Shown here: positions 52,403-61,300 of the stretch, piece after piece
How the letters are laid out: each line of letters begins with the position of its first letter
Position numbering within the stretch: the first letter of the stretch is position 1
Notes under the pieces: model-generated
Databases searched by the model: none
Told to the model about the DNA's origin: nothing
The model's input: the letters and a program-made list of their open reading frames with translations, nothing else
Assembly: GCF_024643285.1 (NCBI RefSeq)
Contig: NZ_JAMSLW010000006.1
Location: 297,987-361,986, forward strand
Direction of reading: 5' to 3'
Length of the DNA stretch: 64,000 bases
From: Parapedobacter lycopersici
GTDB lineage: Bacteria; Bacteroidota; Bacteroidia; Sphingobacteriales; Sphingobacteriaceae
Position numbers and translations under genes: made by a program

Positions 52403-52702
52403 ATGGGAGAAATTTCCATAAAAATAAACATTGCTGACCGGATTTACCCATTGCGTGTAGATATGGAGGAAGAGGAGGTGATCCGTCGGGCTGCTAAGTT
52501 GATAAACGATAGAATTAAAGAGTTTCAGGAGAATTATGCTGTAAGAGATAAACAGGATTTACTGTCGATGTGCGTGTTGCACTATGCAACGGCGATGATT
52601 AAGTCGGAAAAAAAGACGAATGCCGATGAGGTAGGCGTGGAAAAGGCAGTAAATGAACTGGACAGCATGTTGTCTGAGTTTTTCAACAACGTACGTTCTT
52701 AA
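52403..52702 (+). CDS. zapA: Cell division protein ZapA
   Basis: FtsZ-ring stabilising protein of 99 residues. The N-terminal globular part (ISIKINIADRIYPLRVDMEE, EEVIRRAAKLINDRIKEFQE) and the C-terminal coiled coil (KKTNADEVGVEKAVNELDSM) match the family. The 6S-like RNA follows immediately downstream, as ssrS follows zapA in several bacterial groups. Confidence 0.93.
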   Translation: MGEISIKINIADRIYPLRVDMEEEEVIRRAAKLINDRIKEFQENYAVRDKQDLLSMCVLHYATAMIKSEKKTNADEVGVEKAVNELDSMLSEFFNNVRS

Positions 52703-52726
52703 CACATCGAGCTTAATAACGAATTT

Positions 52727-52897
52727 ACCGCAGTTAAATTCGGGTTTCACTATTTTAAACTTAACGCTTCAATATCACAAAAGCGTAAATAAGATGCAGG
52801 CCATTTTGCTGTATGCCACCTGGTCATGATCAATACGCTAAACCTGTGTAGAGAAGTTTATAATACATGAGACCTGATTATTTAATTGCGGTTTTTT
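52727..52897 (+). ncRNA. ssrS: 6S RNA
   Basis: Regulatory RNA that mimics an open promoter and binds RNA polymerase. The 308-bp gap between zapA and rny folds as a rod. ACCGCAGTTAAAT (52727-52739) pairs with ATTTAATTGCGGT (52880-52892), then TCGGGT with ACCTGA. An inner stem TAAACTT (about 52756) pairs with AAGTTTA (about 52854). A large central bubble holds side hairpins ACGCTT/AAGCGT and TACGC/GTGTA, as in 6S RNA. A T run (52892-52900) ends it. The call rests on structure and on the zapA-rny setting, not on a covariance search. Confidence 0.75.
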
Positions 52898-53010
52898 TTT
52901 AATTAAAAGTGTAGGTATTAAAGATAAAAAGAGATAGTAAAAACGGAGACCCGGTAACGGAATACGGGTGTGCGGTAATGGAAAATTAACTATAGAATTA
53001 ACAGAAATCA

Positions 53011-54564
53011 ATGGATATGATCATCTACATCATAATAGCCTTTATTGTAGGCGCGGCAGTTGGCCGTTTCATGCTGCGGTTCCTCTTCAAGAAACAGGAA
53101 GTGGCAGCACAGCACAAAGCGAAGAAGATTCTGAAGGACGCCGAACAGGAAGGCGAACACCTCAAAAAACAACGGCAGCTGGAGGCCAAAGAACGGTTCC
53201 TGCAGCTTAAAGCCGAACACGAAAAGGAAACCAACCAACGGAATAACACACTCAACCAGCGCGAGAACACCTTGCGCCAGAAAGAACAGTCGCTTAACCA
53301 GAAGCTTGAAAATGCGAACCGCGAAAAACAGGAACTGGAAACTACGCGTAAAAACCTGGAACGGCTTACCGAACTTAACGAAAAGAAACGTGAAGAGGTG
53401 GAGCAGCTGAAATCGCAGCACATCAAGCAGTTGGAGACCATGGCTGGTATCTCAGCCGATGAAGCACGGGAGCAACTTGTTGAAAACCTGAAAGAAGAGG
53501 CCCGTTCACAGGCTGTAATCCAGATAAAGGATATTGTAGATGAGGCTAAGCTTACCGCAACCAAAGAAGCTAAAAAAGTAGTTATCCAAACCATACAGCG
53601 GACAGCAACGGAAAGTGCCATTGAGAATACCGTATCGATATTCAATATCGAAAACGACGAAATTAAAGGCCGTATTATCGGACGCGAAGGACGTAACATC
53701 CGCGCATTGGAAGCGGCTACGGGTGTTGAGATTATTGTCGATGATACACCCGAAGCAATTATCCTTTCGGGATTTGATCCGGTACGCCGGGAGATTGCCC
53801 GCCTGGCACTGCACCGGCTCGTAACTGATGGCCGGATTCACCCGGCACGTATCGAGGAGGTTGTGTCCAAAACCAAAAACCAGATTGAAGATGAAATTGT
53901 CGAAATCGGGGAGCGCACTGTTATTGACCTAGGCATACATGGTCTCCATCCGGAACTGATCCGCATGGTTGGACGTATGCGTTATCGCTCATCGTACGGG
54001 CAGAACCTGCTTCAGCACTCCAGGGAAGTAGCTAATTTCAGTGCGACAATGGCGGCGGAGCTGGGGCTTAACGTGAAGCACGCAAAACGTGCGGGCTTAC
54101 TGCATGATATTGGTAAAGTGCCGGATGATAACCCGGAATTGCCACACGCGATCCTGGGTATGCAATTAGCTGAAAAATATAAGGAGCACCCGGATGTATG
54201 TAATGCCATTGGTGCACACCACGATGAAATTGAGATGACCTCCCTGATCTCACCTGTGGTTCAGGCATGCGATGCCATCTCCGGGGCCCGCCCGGGAGCA
54301 CGCAGGGAGGTCGTGGAGAATTACATCAAACGGCTGAAGGAACTGGAAGAACTGGCGCTTTCCTATCCCGGCGTTGAAAAGACCTTTGCTATCCAGGCAG
54401 GCCGTGAATTAAGGGTAGTGGTAGAAAGCGAAAGGGTATCTGATGCACAGGCGGAATTGCTGGCAGCCGATATTTCTACCCGTATCCAGACGGAAATGAC
54501 CTACCCCGGGCAGATTAAAGTAACGGTGATCCGGGAAACACGATCGGTGTCATACGCGAAATAA
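53011..54564 (+). CDS. rny: Ribonuclease Y
   Basis: Membrane-anchored endoribonuclease that starts mRNA decay. The 517-residue product has an N-terminal membrane helix ([20 protein letters not shown]), a long coiled coil (about 25-190, rich in Lys/Glu/Gln), a KH domain (about 205-270, [20 protein letters not shown]) and an HD domain. The HD metal motif is in [13 protein letters not shown], with [12 protein letters not shown] following. Length and order are standard. The start follows the 6S RNA by about 110 bp. Confidence 0.97.
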   Translation: MDMIIYIIIAFIVGAAVGRFMLRFLFKKQEVAAQHKAKKILKDAEQEGEHLKKQRQLEAKERFLQLKAEHEKETNQRNNTLNQRENTLRQKEQSLNQKLENANREKQELETTRKNLERLTELNEKKREEVEQLKSQHIKQLETMAGISADEAREQLVENLKEEARSQAVIQIKDIVDEAKLTATKEAKKVVIQTIQRTATESAIENTVSIFNIENDEIKGRIIGREGRNIRALEAATGVEIIVDDTPEAIILSGFDPVRREIARLALHRLVTDGRIHPARIEEVVSKTKNQIEDEIVEIGERTVIDLGIHGLHPELIRMVGRMRYRSSYGQNLLQHSREVANFSATMAAELGLNVKHAKRAGLLHDIGKVPDDNPELPHAILGMQLAEKYKEHPDVCNAIGAHHDEIEMTSLISPVVQACDAISGARPGARREVVENYIKRLKELEELALSYPGVEKTFAIQAGRELRVVVESERVSDAQAELLAADISTRIQTEMTYPGQIKVTVIRETRSVSYAK

Positions 54565-54582
54565 TCTTTACTGTTCCGGTTC

Positions 54583-55119
54583 ATGGCGAATAAAAGGAAA
54601 AAACGTGAAACAGCCGCGGCGCTTCCTAAGCGTGCGGTTGACATACACTTTGAGCAATTGGCCCAGGATTACCGCCATCCGGCGAATCGAGTGATCCAGG
54701 CTATTGGTATTCCCGTTTTCTCATTTGCCCTGTTGGGACTGGTTTGGATGATTCCGTTCCCCGAAATAGCTTTTCTGACGAAACACGGATATGATATTTT
54801 TCTGAATTGGGGCTCCTTTTTTATTGCAGCAATGATCTATTATTACCTGCGTTTGGCACCTACGCTTTCTTATGGCGTGCTGTTGTTTATCGGGATTTTC
54901 AGTTTTTTCATTGTGCAGCTGGAGTATATCGAAAAGGACGGGGGACCGGCAGTATGGCTGATTTGCAGCATACTATTGCTGGTTTCATTATTGGCGCTAT
55001 ACGCAGGTAAAACATTGGAAAAGCCTTCCGTTTCCCTACGGGGCTTTTTTAAGCTGTTATTGCTTGGACCTATTTGGCTCCTACATTTTCTATTTAAGAA
55101 ACTTCAGCTACCTTACTGA
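54583..55119 (+). CDS. Mpo1-like (DUF962) membrane protein
   Basis: A 178-residue membrane protein of the Mpo1/YGL010w (DUF962) family, whose yeast member is a dioxygenase in fatty-acid alpha-oxidation. After a Lys/Arg-rich start, FEQLAQDYRHPANRVIQAIG carries the family His-Pro-x-Asn-Arg motif, followed by about four to five membrane helices. Bacterial function is unknown. It lies 18 bp after rny. A terminator-like hairpin lies inside the frame near its 3' end (55019-55050). Confidence 0.82.
   Translation: MANKRKKRETAAALPKRAVDIHFEQLAQDYRHPANRVIQAIGIPVFSFALLGLVWMIPFPEIAFLTKHGYDIFLNWGSFFIAAMIYYYLRLAPTLSYGVLLFIGIFSFFIVQLEYIEKDGGPAVWLICSILLLVSLLALYAGKTLEKPSVSLRGFFKLLLLGPIWLLHFLFKKLQLPY
55019..55050 (+). 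terminator. Intrinsic terminator-like hairpin inside the DUF962 gene
   Basis: AAAAGCC (55019-55025) pairs perfectly with GGCTTTT (55042-55048), with CCG/CGG inside, followed by more T. It lies in codons for EKPSVSLRGFF, about 70 bp before the stop. It could cause early termination, or serve as the actual rny-operon terminator. Confidence 0.45.
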
Positions 55120-55140
55120 TCACCGCGGCAGCCTCCTGGA

Positions 55141-57654
55141 TCAACCATAGTTGTTTGGAAGGGAACTGGTACGCATGTAACTGGGCAAGGCGGAGGTAAA
55201 TTGGAACTTCAGATGACTCAATTGCCGAAGCTGCTTATTTTTTGGCATTTCGTCCAGTAGTAACAGGGAACAATAGGCTTCCAACAGTTTAAAACCATAC
55301 GATTCACTTATTGTGATGGCAGATTGTACCAGATGCCGGCAGCTTTCGCCGCGTAATTTCAGTACATGTATATTGAAAAAAGTATGCAGTAGATTTAGAA
55401 CTGGATATTGCTGCAAATCAGCAGTGGACAATTGTTCAATGCATTGAGACGCCGCTGTTTCTTCACCTGATTCCAGTAGGAAAAGTGCCTGCATCATTAC
55501 GGTGAAATCAATTTCATAAATCCGTTCCGGATCTGTCTTTTCAAGTCGCTGTCGGATTACTTCGCCATATTTCCGGGCCATTTCGTGATGTTCGGTAACT
55601 TTAATTGCGAGATACAGCAAAACATCAAAGTGATAATCAGTAACGACATCCGCCGGATAGGATAGTTGCATTGTTATCTTATCCAATTCGAAGACCAGTG
55701 CATCTTCAACGGTACGATGGTCAAAGTAATGGTATAAGTAGGTAAGCAAGTTCAGCGGGTTGACCATCAATCCGGCGTAAGCTCCAACGGGTAAGGCAGC
55801 GAGACCCGCTAGGTGGTTCAACAATGTTTTTTCGTCCCATCGCAGTAGGGCAATAACTGCCAGTTTACTCCGGAGAATGATCTCTTGTTCTGTAGCCAAC
55901 TCAAACTCAAGCAGCTTTTCAGCATGTACGCCGAATTTGGGTTGAAAACACAGTTGGCTGGAAACGTAATGGACGAATGAATTATCATGTAAATGAACTA
56001 TGTTCTGAACATTATTGTCCCCAGGAGAACATCGGCTTGTTAAGCCAAACTTTTGAAGGCCATCGCAAGCGAACGCGATGAGATGGAAAGGATTACTTTT
56101 AATAAATGAGATGCTGCTCAGGTGATGGAGCAGACTAGTGTCTTTTGCTTCGATGTAAAAGAGCAGCAGCCACTTGAGCTGACTGACTTTGATGGCGGTT
56201 CCAGCGGTAGAATGGTTCAGGTGATCAATAAGCTCCTGCACCGTATATTGCTGATTGAAGAACTTTAGGGCTTTGAAGTAAGCAATAAGCTCAATCGACT
56301 GAAACTCGATGAACGTTTGTTGCCGCATTTCAAGGCCGGTGCCCTTTTCATTCAGTATGCCCGAATAAAGTAAATCATTATAAGCAGTACGGTATAGTTT
56401 GATGATGCCGTAGGCCTGTTTCCTATTAACAAACAAACTTTCCTGATCAACAAGATCAGATAATTCTTCCATTAAAGCCTGTTTTGCAATGGTGTTAATG
56501 CCGTTGAATATTTTTTTCTTAATATACTGTACAGTGATCACGTATTCGTCGAATGGACTCACATTGGTCGGGTCCATGTCCGCCCCGTAGCATTCATAAA
56601 AATACTGGAAGAAAAGGGGATTCTTAATAATGCTATGTTGGGTAATTAATGACTTTGTGGTTACCGGCAGATGGAATTTCCGGCTAAGGCGATGCAGTTC
56701 GGTACTGGAGAATGAGTCGATGCCGGCATATGCACTTTCCATCGTGTCGCTGAGTGATGAAAACCATAGCGGGTCGGTAGCGGTGCTGCTAAATAGCGTT
56801 TCATATTTAAACAGTGTAGTAGTACGTAACACCAGGATGATTCGGAACCATTTGTATTGTGCAAAATGCCGCACCATTTCCACAAACTGTTTGATCACCG
56901 TATAAAACTGCCTGTCGGCCACCAAATCACTATGAAACTCGTCGATGACGAGATAAAACTTGCCTGGTGCCGCATTTTTATGATCGTCCATAAACCGGTC
57001 CAGCAATTCAGCTGAGTCCATGCCCAGTAAATGCGCCAGCCAGCGGTTACTATGATACCCGAACGCCGTACCCTGCAGTAGAGAGAGGCTATTGGTGAAT
57101 AGGAAAATGCTGCTGTCATTATTGGTATGGTTCTGGCTGATCTGCTGTTCCACCCATCGGGTTACCGCAATGGTTTTTCCGCAACCTACAGGCCCGCTTA
57201 ATATGCCCACCGTAGCTCCGCTGCCGTGCAGGTGATCTACAAAATGAACCATATTTTCACGATCTACCGTTTTGTGATAGGGGATGCCACATTTATGTTT
57301 ATTGCTTTGGATACTGAATAGGCTAATCTTTGTCGCATTTACCAGCACCTCACTCCATGACTTCTGTTGGGACGTCTGCAGCTTATCCTGTTCCATGTGG
57401 GTATAGAAGCTATCCCAGCTGGTAAAACCACAATACTCGGCTAAGGCATTCAGTGTATAAATAGAAGGTTGATGGATAGAGGATGCAAAACCGAATACAC
57501 GTTTGATGGTGGTTTCACTAACACTTTTATGAGTCGCTGTTTTGATGTCCAGTGCCAGCCGATAGCAATCGGCCGGAACAATCTGGGCAATTTTAGACTT
57601 GTCCAGTACACGGCCTTTCAGCTCATCGAAATAGGCCTGTAAATAGGTTTTCAT
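55141..57654 (-). CDS. Large P-loop ATPase with N-terminal putative DNA-binding segment
   Basis: An 837-residue cytoplasmic protein. Residues about 45-95 (SETTIKRVFGFASSIHQPSI, LAEYCGFTSWDSF) resemble a helix-turn-helix-like segment found in Bacteroidota regulators. A P-loop NTPase domain follows, with Walker A GPVGCGKT (154-161) and Walker B KFYLVIDEFH (about 228-237). A long helical C-terminal part follows that reads like tandem helical repeats. The whole resembles STAND-type signalling ATPases; the precise family is not recognised. It diverges from the giant secreted-protein gene over a 700-bp gap with inverted repeats, so regulation of that gene is a reasonable hypothesis. Confidence 0.8.
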   Translation of the reverse strand: MKTYLQAYFDELKGRVLDKSKIAQIVPADCYRLALDIKTATHKSVSETTIKRVFGFASSIHQPSIYTLNALAEYCGFTSWDSFYTHMEQDKLQTSQQKSWSEVLVNATKISLFSIQSNKHKCGIPYHKTVDRENMVHFVDHLHGSGATVGILSGPVGCGKTIAVTRWVEQQISQNHTNNDSSIFLFTNSLSLLQGTAFGYHSNRWLAHLLGMDSAELLDRFMDDHKNAAPGKFYLVIDEFHSDLVADRQFYTVIKQFVEMVRHFAQYKWFRIILVLRTTTLFKYETLFSSTATDPLWFSSLSDTMESAYAGIDSFSSTELHRLSRKFHLPVTTKSLITQHSIIKNPLFFQYFYECYGADMDPTNVSPFDEYVITVQYIKKKIFNGINTIAKQALMEELSDLVDQESLFVNRKQAYGIIKLYRTAYNDLLYSGILNEKGTGLEMRQQTFIEFQSIELIAYFKALKFFNQQYTVQELIDHLNHSTAGTAIKVSQLKWLLLFYIEAKDTSLLHHLSSISFIKSNPFHLIAFACDGLQKFGLTSRCSPGDNNVQNIVHLHDNSFVHYVSSQLCFQPKFGVHAEKLLEFELATEQEIILRSKLAVIALLRWDEKTLLNHLAGLAALPVGAYAGLMVNPLNLLTYLYHYFDHRTVEDALVFELDKITMQLSYPADVVTDYHFDVLLYLAIKVTEHHEMARKYGEVIRQRLEKTDPERIYEIDFTVMMQALFLLESGEETAASQCIEQLSTADLQQYPVLNLLHTFFNIHVLKLRGESCRHLVQSAITISESYGFKLLEAYCSLLLLDEMPKNKQLRQLSHLKFQFTSALPSYMRTSSLPNNYG

Positions 57655-57751
57655 TGGTGGTAGATGTTTAAGACAATAACTTACTGTTTAATTAAATATA
57701 AAAACAACTCCTGTTGTTCCATTTTCACCAAAATACATTGTCCGGTAATAT

Positions 57752-57781
57752 CAGTTGGTCGAATTCCGACAATACCAACTG
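57752..57781. promoter_or_regulatory. Inverted repeat near the ATPase start
   Basis: CAGTTGGT (57752-57759) and ACCAACTG (57774-57781) are perfect inverted copies 14 bp apart, 98 bp upstream of the ATPase start. A candidate operator, or hairpin in its leader. Confidence 0.4.
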
Positions 57782-58071
57782 CCTGATTCTGATAGGCAAG
57801 GCTGGTTTATCTCATAGCAAACTTAAGCAAAAATGACGGGGTCTGCAATCTTTTCACCGGCCTACCAGCATGCATTTCGGTAAAACGAGCCAATACGTCG
57901 TTGTGCGGGGAATAACGAGACCCTGCTTGCTTTTGAAATGTGGCTTTATTTATATAATAGCGAAGAAAATGAACTCACTTTCATTTCGGTTTTATCAAAA
58001 AACCAAAAACTCCGAATAAACATGAATGAAATGAACGGAAAGTCACAAAATGAACACAGTGAACAAAGGGT

Positions 58072-58208
58072 TGAACTTATTGCAGGGCTATCTTTGCTGG
58101 TAAATGGAGCGGTTTTGAGTGGGATTTGACTTATTGCAGACAGCAAACGCCACCTGTTTTGATTAAAGAAGACACTTCCAAAGGGTACGAGACCCTTCAG
58201 AAATGTCT
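58072..58208. promoter_or_regulatory. Direct and inverted repeats upstream of giant secreted-protein gene
   Basis: The 57655-58354 gap shows two near-identical words, TTGAACTTATTGCAG (58072-58086) and TTGACTTATTGCAG (from 58126). A symmetrical hairpin follows at 58170-58208: AGACA, TTC, AAGGGT pair with ACCCTT, GAA, TGTCT around acgag, with mismatches placed symmetrically. The hairpin ends 146 bp before the gene start. A 63-codon open frame at 57938-58129 overlaps this and has no family features. Otherwise I see nothing in the gap. Confidence 0.4.
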
Positions 58209-58354
58209 AAAACATCTACCACATGAATCAATGCAATAACCATACCGTTTTGAGCCTCAGTTATGCTTGTTTTATTACAAGCTATTTATTGCCAGAGTTT
58301 TATACCAATTGTCAAATTTGAAATTACCGTTTTAGATTATAAACCCACCTGTAT

Positions 58355-61300
58355 ATGAAAGCATCATCTACTCATCCGAAAACTTCATTTTTACGATTTC
58401 TTTTTACGTGTTTAGCTGTTCCACTATTGTTGTTTGCCCCGGGTTTGATGGGAGAGGTGTATGGGCAGGACAAAGTGTTTGTGAAAAGTATTGAATCTCA
58501 AAGCAATGTCGACAATCCAAACAATGTGTTGGTCGGACAAGGCAGTGCCACTGAGAACACGTTTGCAACGGTAAATTCATCCACGCTTATCGTAAATTTT
58601 GCGGGCCATTTAGAGCAGGATTTTGAAGAAATACTTCCGGCGAATACGACATCCTATGTAAGGATAGGTGTGGATGACGCAGGTCTATTAAATGCATTGC
58701 TCGGCGGGTCCTTAGGTACCTTGCTGGATGATGTTCTGGGTATATTGCTTGGAAATCACTCATTTGAAATTGATATAAAGAACGCCAGTGGTGGTTCGGT
58801 ATTGTCGGGTACTAGTGCGAATAGTTTCCAGGGTGCTAATGGTCGTATACGGGTTGTGCAGAATGCACTTGGACAATTCTTTCTTGCGATAACGCCTGAT
58901 CAACCGTATAGCCGCATACGCATTACCGACAGGACAACCGGGGTCATCGGTGCTAGTGATATCGATGTTTATGGTGCCTACTATGTGGAAAATGAGCCGC
59001 CCTGTGCCCCTGCATTCGGGACATCATTTGACGGCACGGGGCTTACTGTTGATTTATTAGGTTTAGGTGGTGCAGGCGTTACGAATCCGCAATTCGCAAT
59101 AGACAGCGATCCGGATAATTATTCGGAGATCGCCATTGGTACGGCGGGTATTGGAGCTTCCATGTTCCAAACGGTATACTTTAACACAGTATCTGCCAAA
59201 GAGGATTACTTCAAAGTAAAACTAGCTGTTGGGAATGGAGGAGCATTAACTGCTGACCTTATTGGAAATATTGAAATCAGAGCTTATAATGGCGCTGAAT
59301 TGGTGTTCAGCAAAAAATTACAGGGGGGACTGGTCAACGGATTGGATCTATTGGGATTGCTTCAGTCCGGCCAACCGGTAACCCTGCCATTCGGACCGGG
59401 AGTAGAATTCGACCGCGTGGCTATCGGCTACAACTCGCTGATATCATTGAGTGTTCTGGCGAATTCGCCTATCCAATTATATAGCGTGGAACGCTACGGT
59501 GTAGGTTGTCCTGATCCGGATCCTATTGTTATTACACCGACCGATCCGATGCTGATCCAAAAAGATTGTGCGGCGGAAGTGTTATCTTTCGAACACGCAA
59601 ACTTCCCATACAATGCTGTTGACGGAAATAACGATACCTATGTCACTTTAGAGGCGAGTTCTGGCATTTTGTTAGGCGGCGTCCTCGGGGAGGCTTATTC
59701 GGGCCATGTTGAACTTGGCTTTAATGCGCCCGTTGCTACGGGAAAAACCGTATATGTACGAATCGACTTTGATGAGCAGCAATTGGGCAGCTTGTTGGAT
59801 GGCAGTGTAGGCGAACTTTTGGGCGGCGTAGTGGATGGGGTATTGTTTGGTAATCACTACTTTACCGTAGAAGCAAAAAATGGTGCCACAACGATCCTCG
59901 AAAGATCCAGCAACAGCGGCTTCAATGATGCGTTGGGAACAGGAAGCGGGGAAGTCAAGATTGTGCAGGATAAGAACGGACATTACTATGCCGCCGTAAC
60001 GGCTGATGCTCCTTTCCAAAGCATCCGCATTACGGAACATCTTTCTGCATTGGTTGGAGCGGGCACGATTGAGCATATGAATGTCTACCATGCCTGTTTC
60101 TCTACCGGCGCAGATCTCTGCGAACAGCCGTTCGCGACGTATTCGGAATCGGACGGGATCAGCCTTGATCTCCTGAGCGTAGGTAGTGCGGGCGTCAACG
60201 ATGCACATTTGGCAATTGACGATGATGATCCATCCGTGGAAGATGACAATACCTATTCAGAAATCGGTATTGGTGCTGCCGGTATCGGCGCAAGTACCTT
60301 CCAGTTCGTGGATTTCCATACGTTATCTTCGCCTGCCGATTACTTCAAGGTTAAACTGGGAGTTGAAAACGGTAGTCTGCTTGATGTCGAACTGTTGAAT
60401 AACATCGAGATCCGGGCTTACAATGGTGATGAGCTGGTTTATTCGCAACGGCTCCAAAACGGGTTGGTGGCTGGATTGGATATTCTCGGACTATTAACCT
60501 CTGATAACGTTGTAACCATCCCGATTGGCCCGGGTAAAGCGTTTGACCGTGTGGCGGTAGGCGTGAGTACGCTTGTCGACGTGAATGCACTCAGCACACC
60601 GATACGCATATACAGTATTAAACGTTTTGGTGCGGATTGCCCGGACCCGAATCCCTTGCCGAATCCCCCGGATACGGAGTCGCCTTTTAACGGTCCGGAT
60701 TGTGGTGTTGAACTCGGGGAGTTCGAAAACGTCAATTTTGCTTACAACGCCATCGATGGCGACATCGATACGTATGCCACGTTATCGGCCGGTTCCGGTG
60801 TGGTATTGGGTGCTGGTGCATATGACGGTTTCATTGAATTGGGGTATGATCAGCCGGTTCCGGCACTGGAAACGTCCTATATCCGCATTGATATGGCCGA
60901 TGACGGATTACTCGATGCACTAGTGGGTGGTACGTTAGGTAATTTATTAGCAGATGTTGGAAATATCGTACTGTTGGGTAACCATTATTTCGAGCTGGAA
61001 GTACGGGATGCTGCGGGGACTCCAATAACAACCATAGGCGATGCCTCAAGTGCTGGAGGGTTTACTGGTAACAATGTTCGCATCGTTCGTGACAAATTTG
61101 GACGTACTTACATCGCCTATACAGCTGATGTACCCTATCAATCGGTACGTATCACCTTGAAAAATACCGCCATAGCTGGATTAGATGCAGTCACGACGAT
61201 GAATGTGTACAGCATGTGCCGCGAGACGGTCTTCGATCCGTGTGAGCAGGGAGCATTTACGACATTTGATGGAACAGGGTTGAGTGTAAATCTACTCGAA

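Noticed and set aside
57938..58129. 63-codon frame in the gap before the giant gene
   Set aside because: No domain, no signal peptide, overlaps direct repeats that look regulatory, and has no good promoter.
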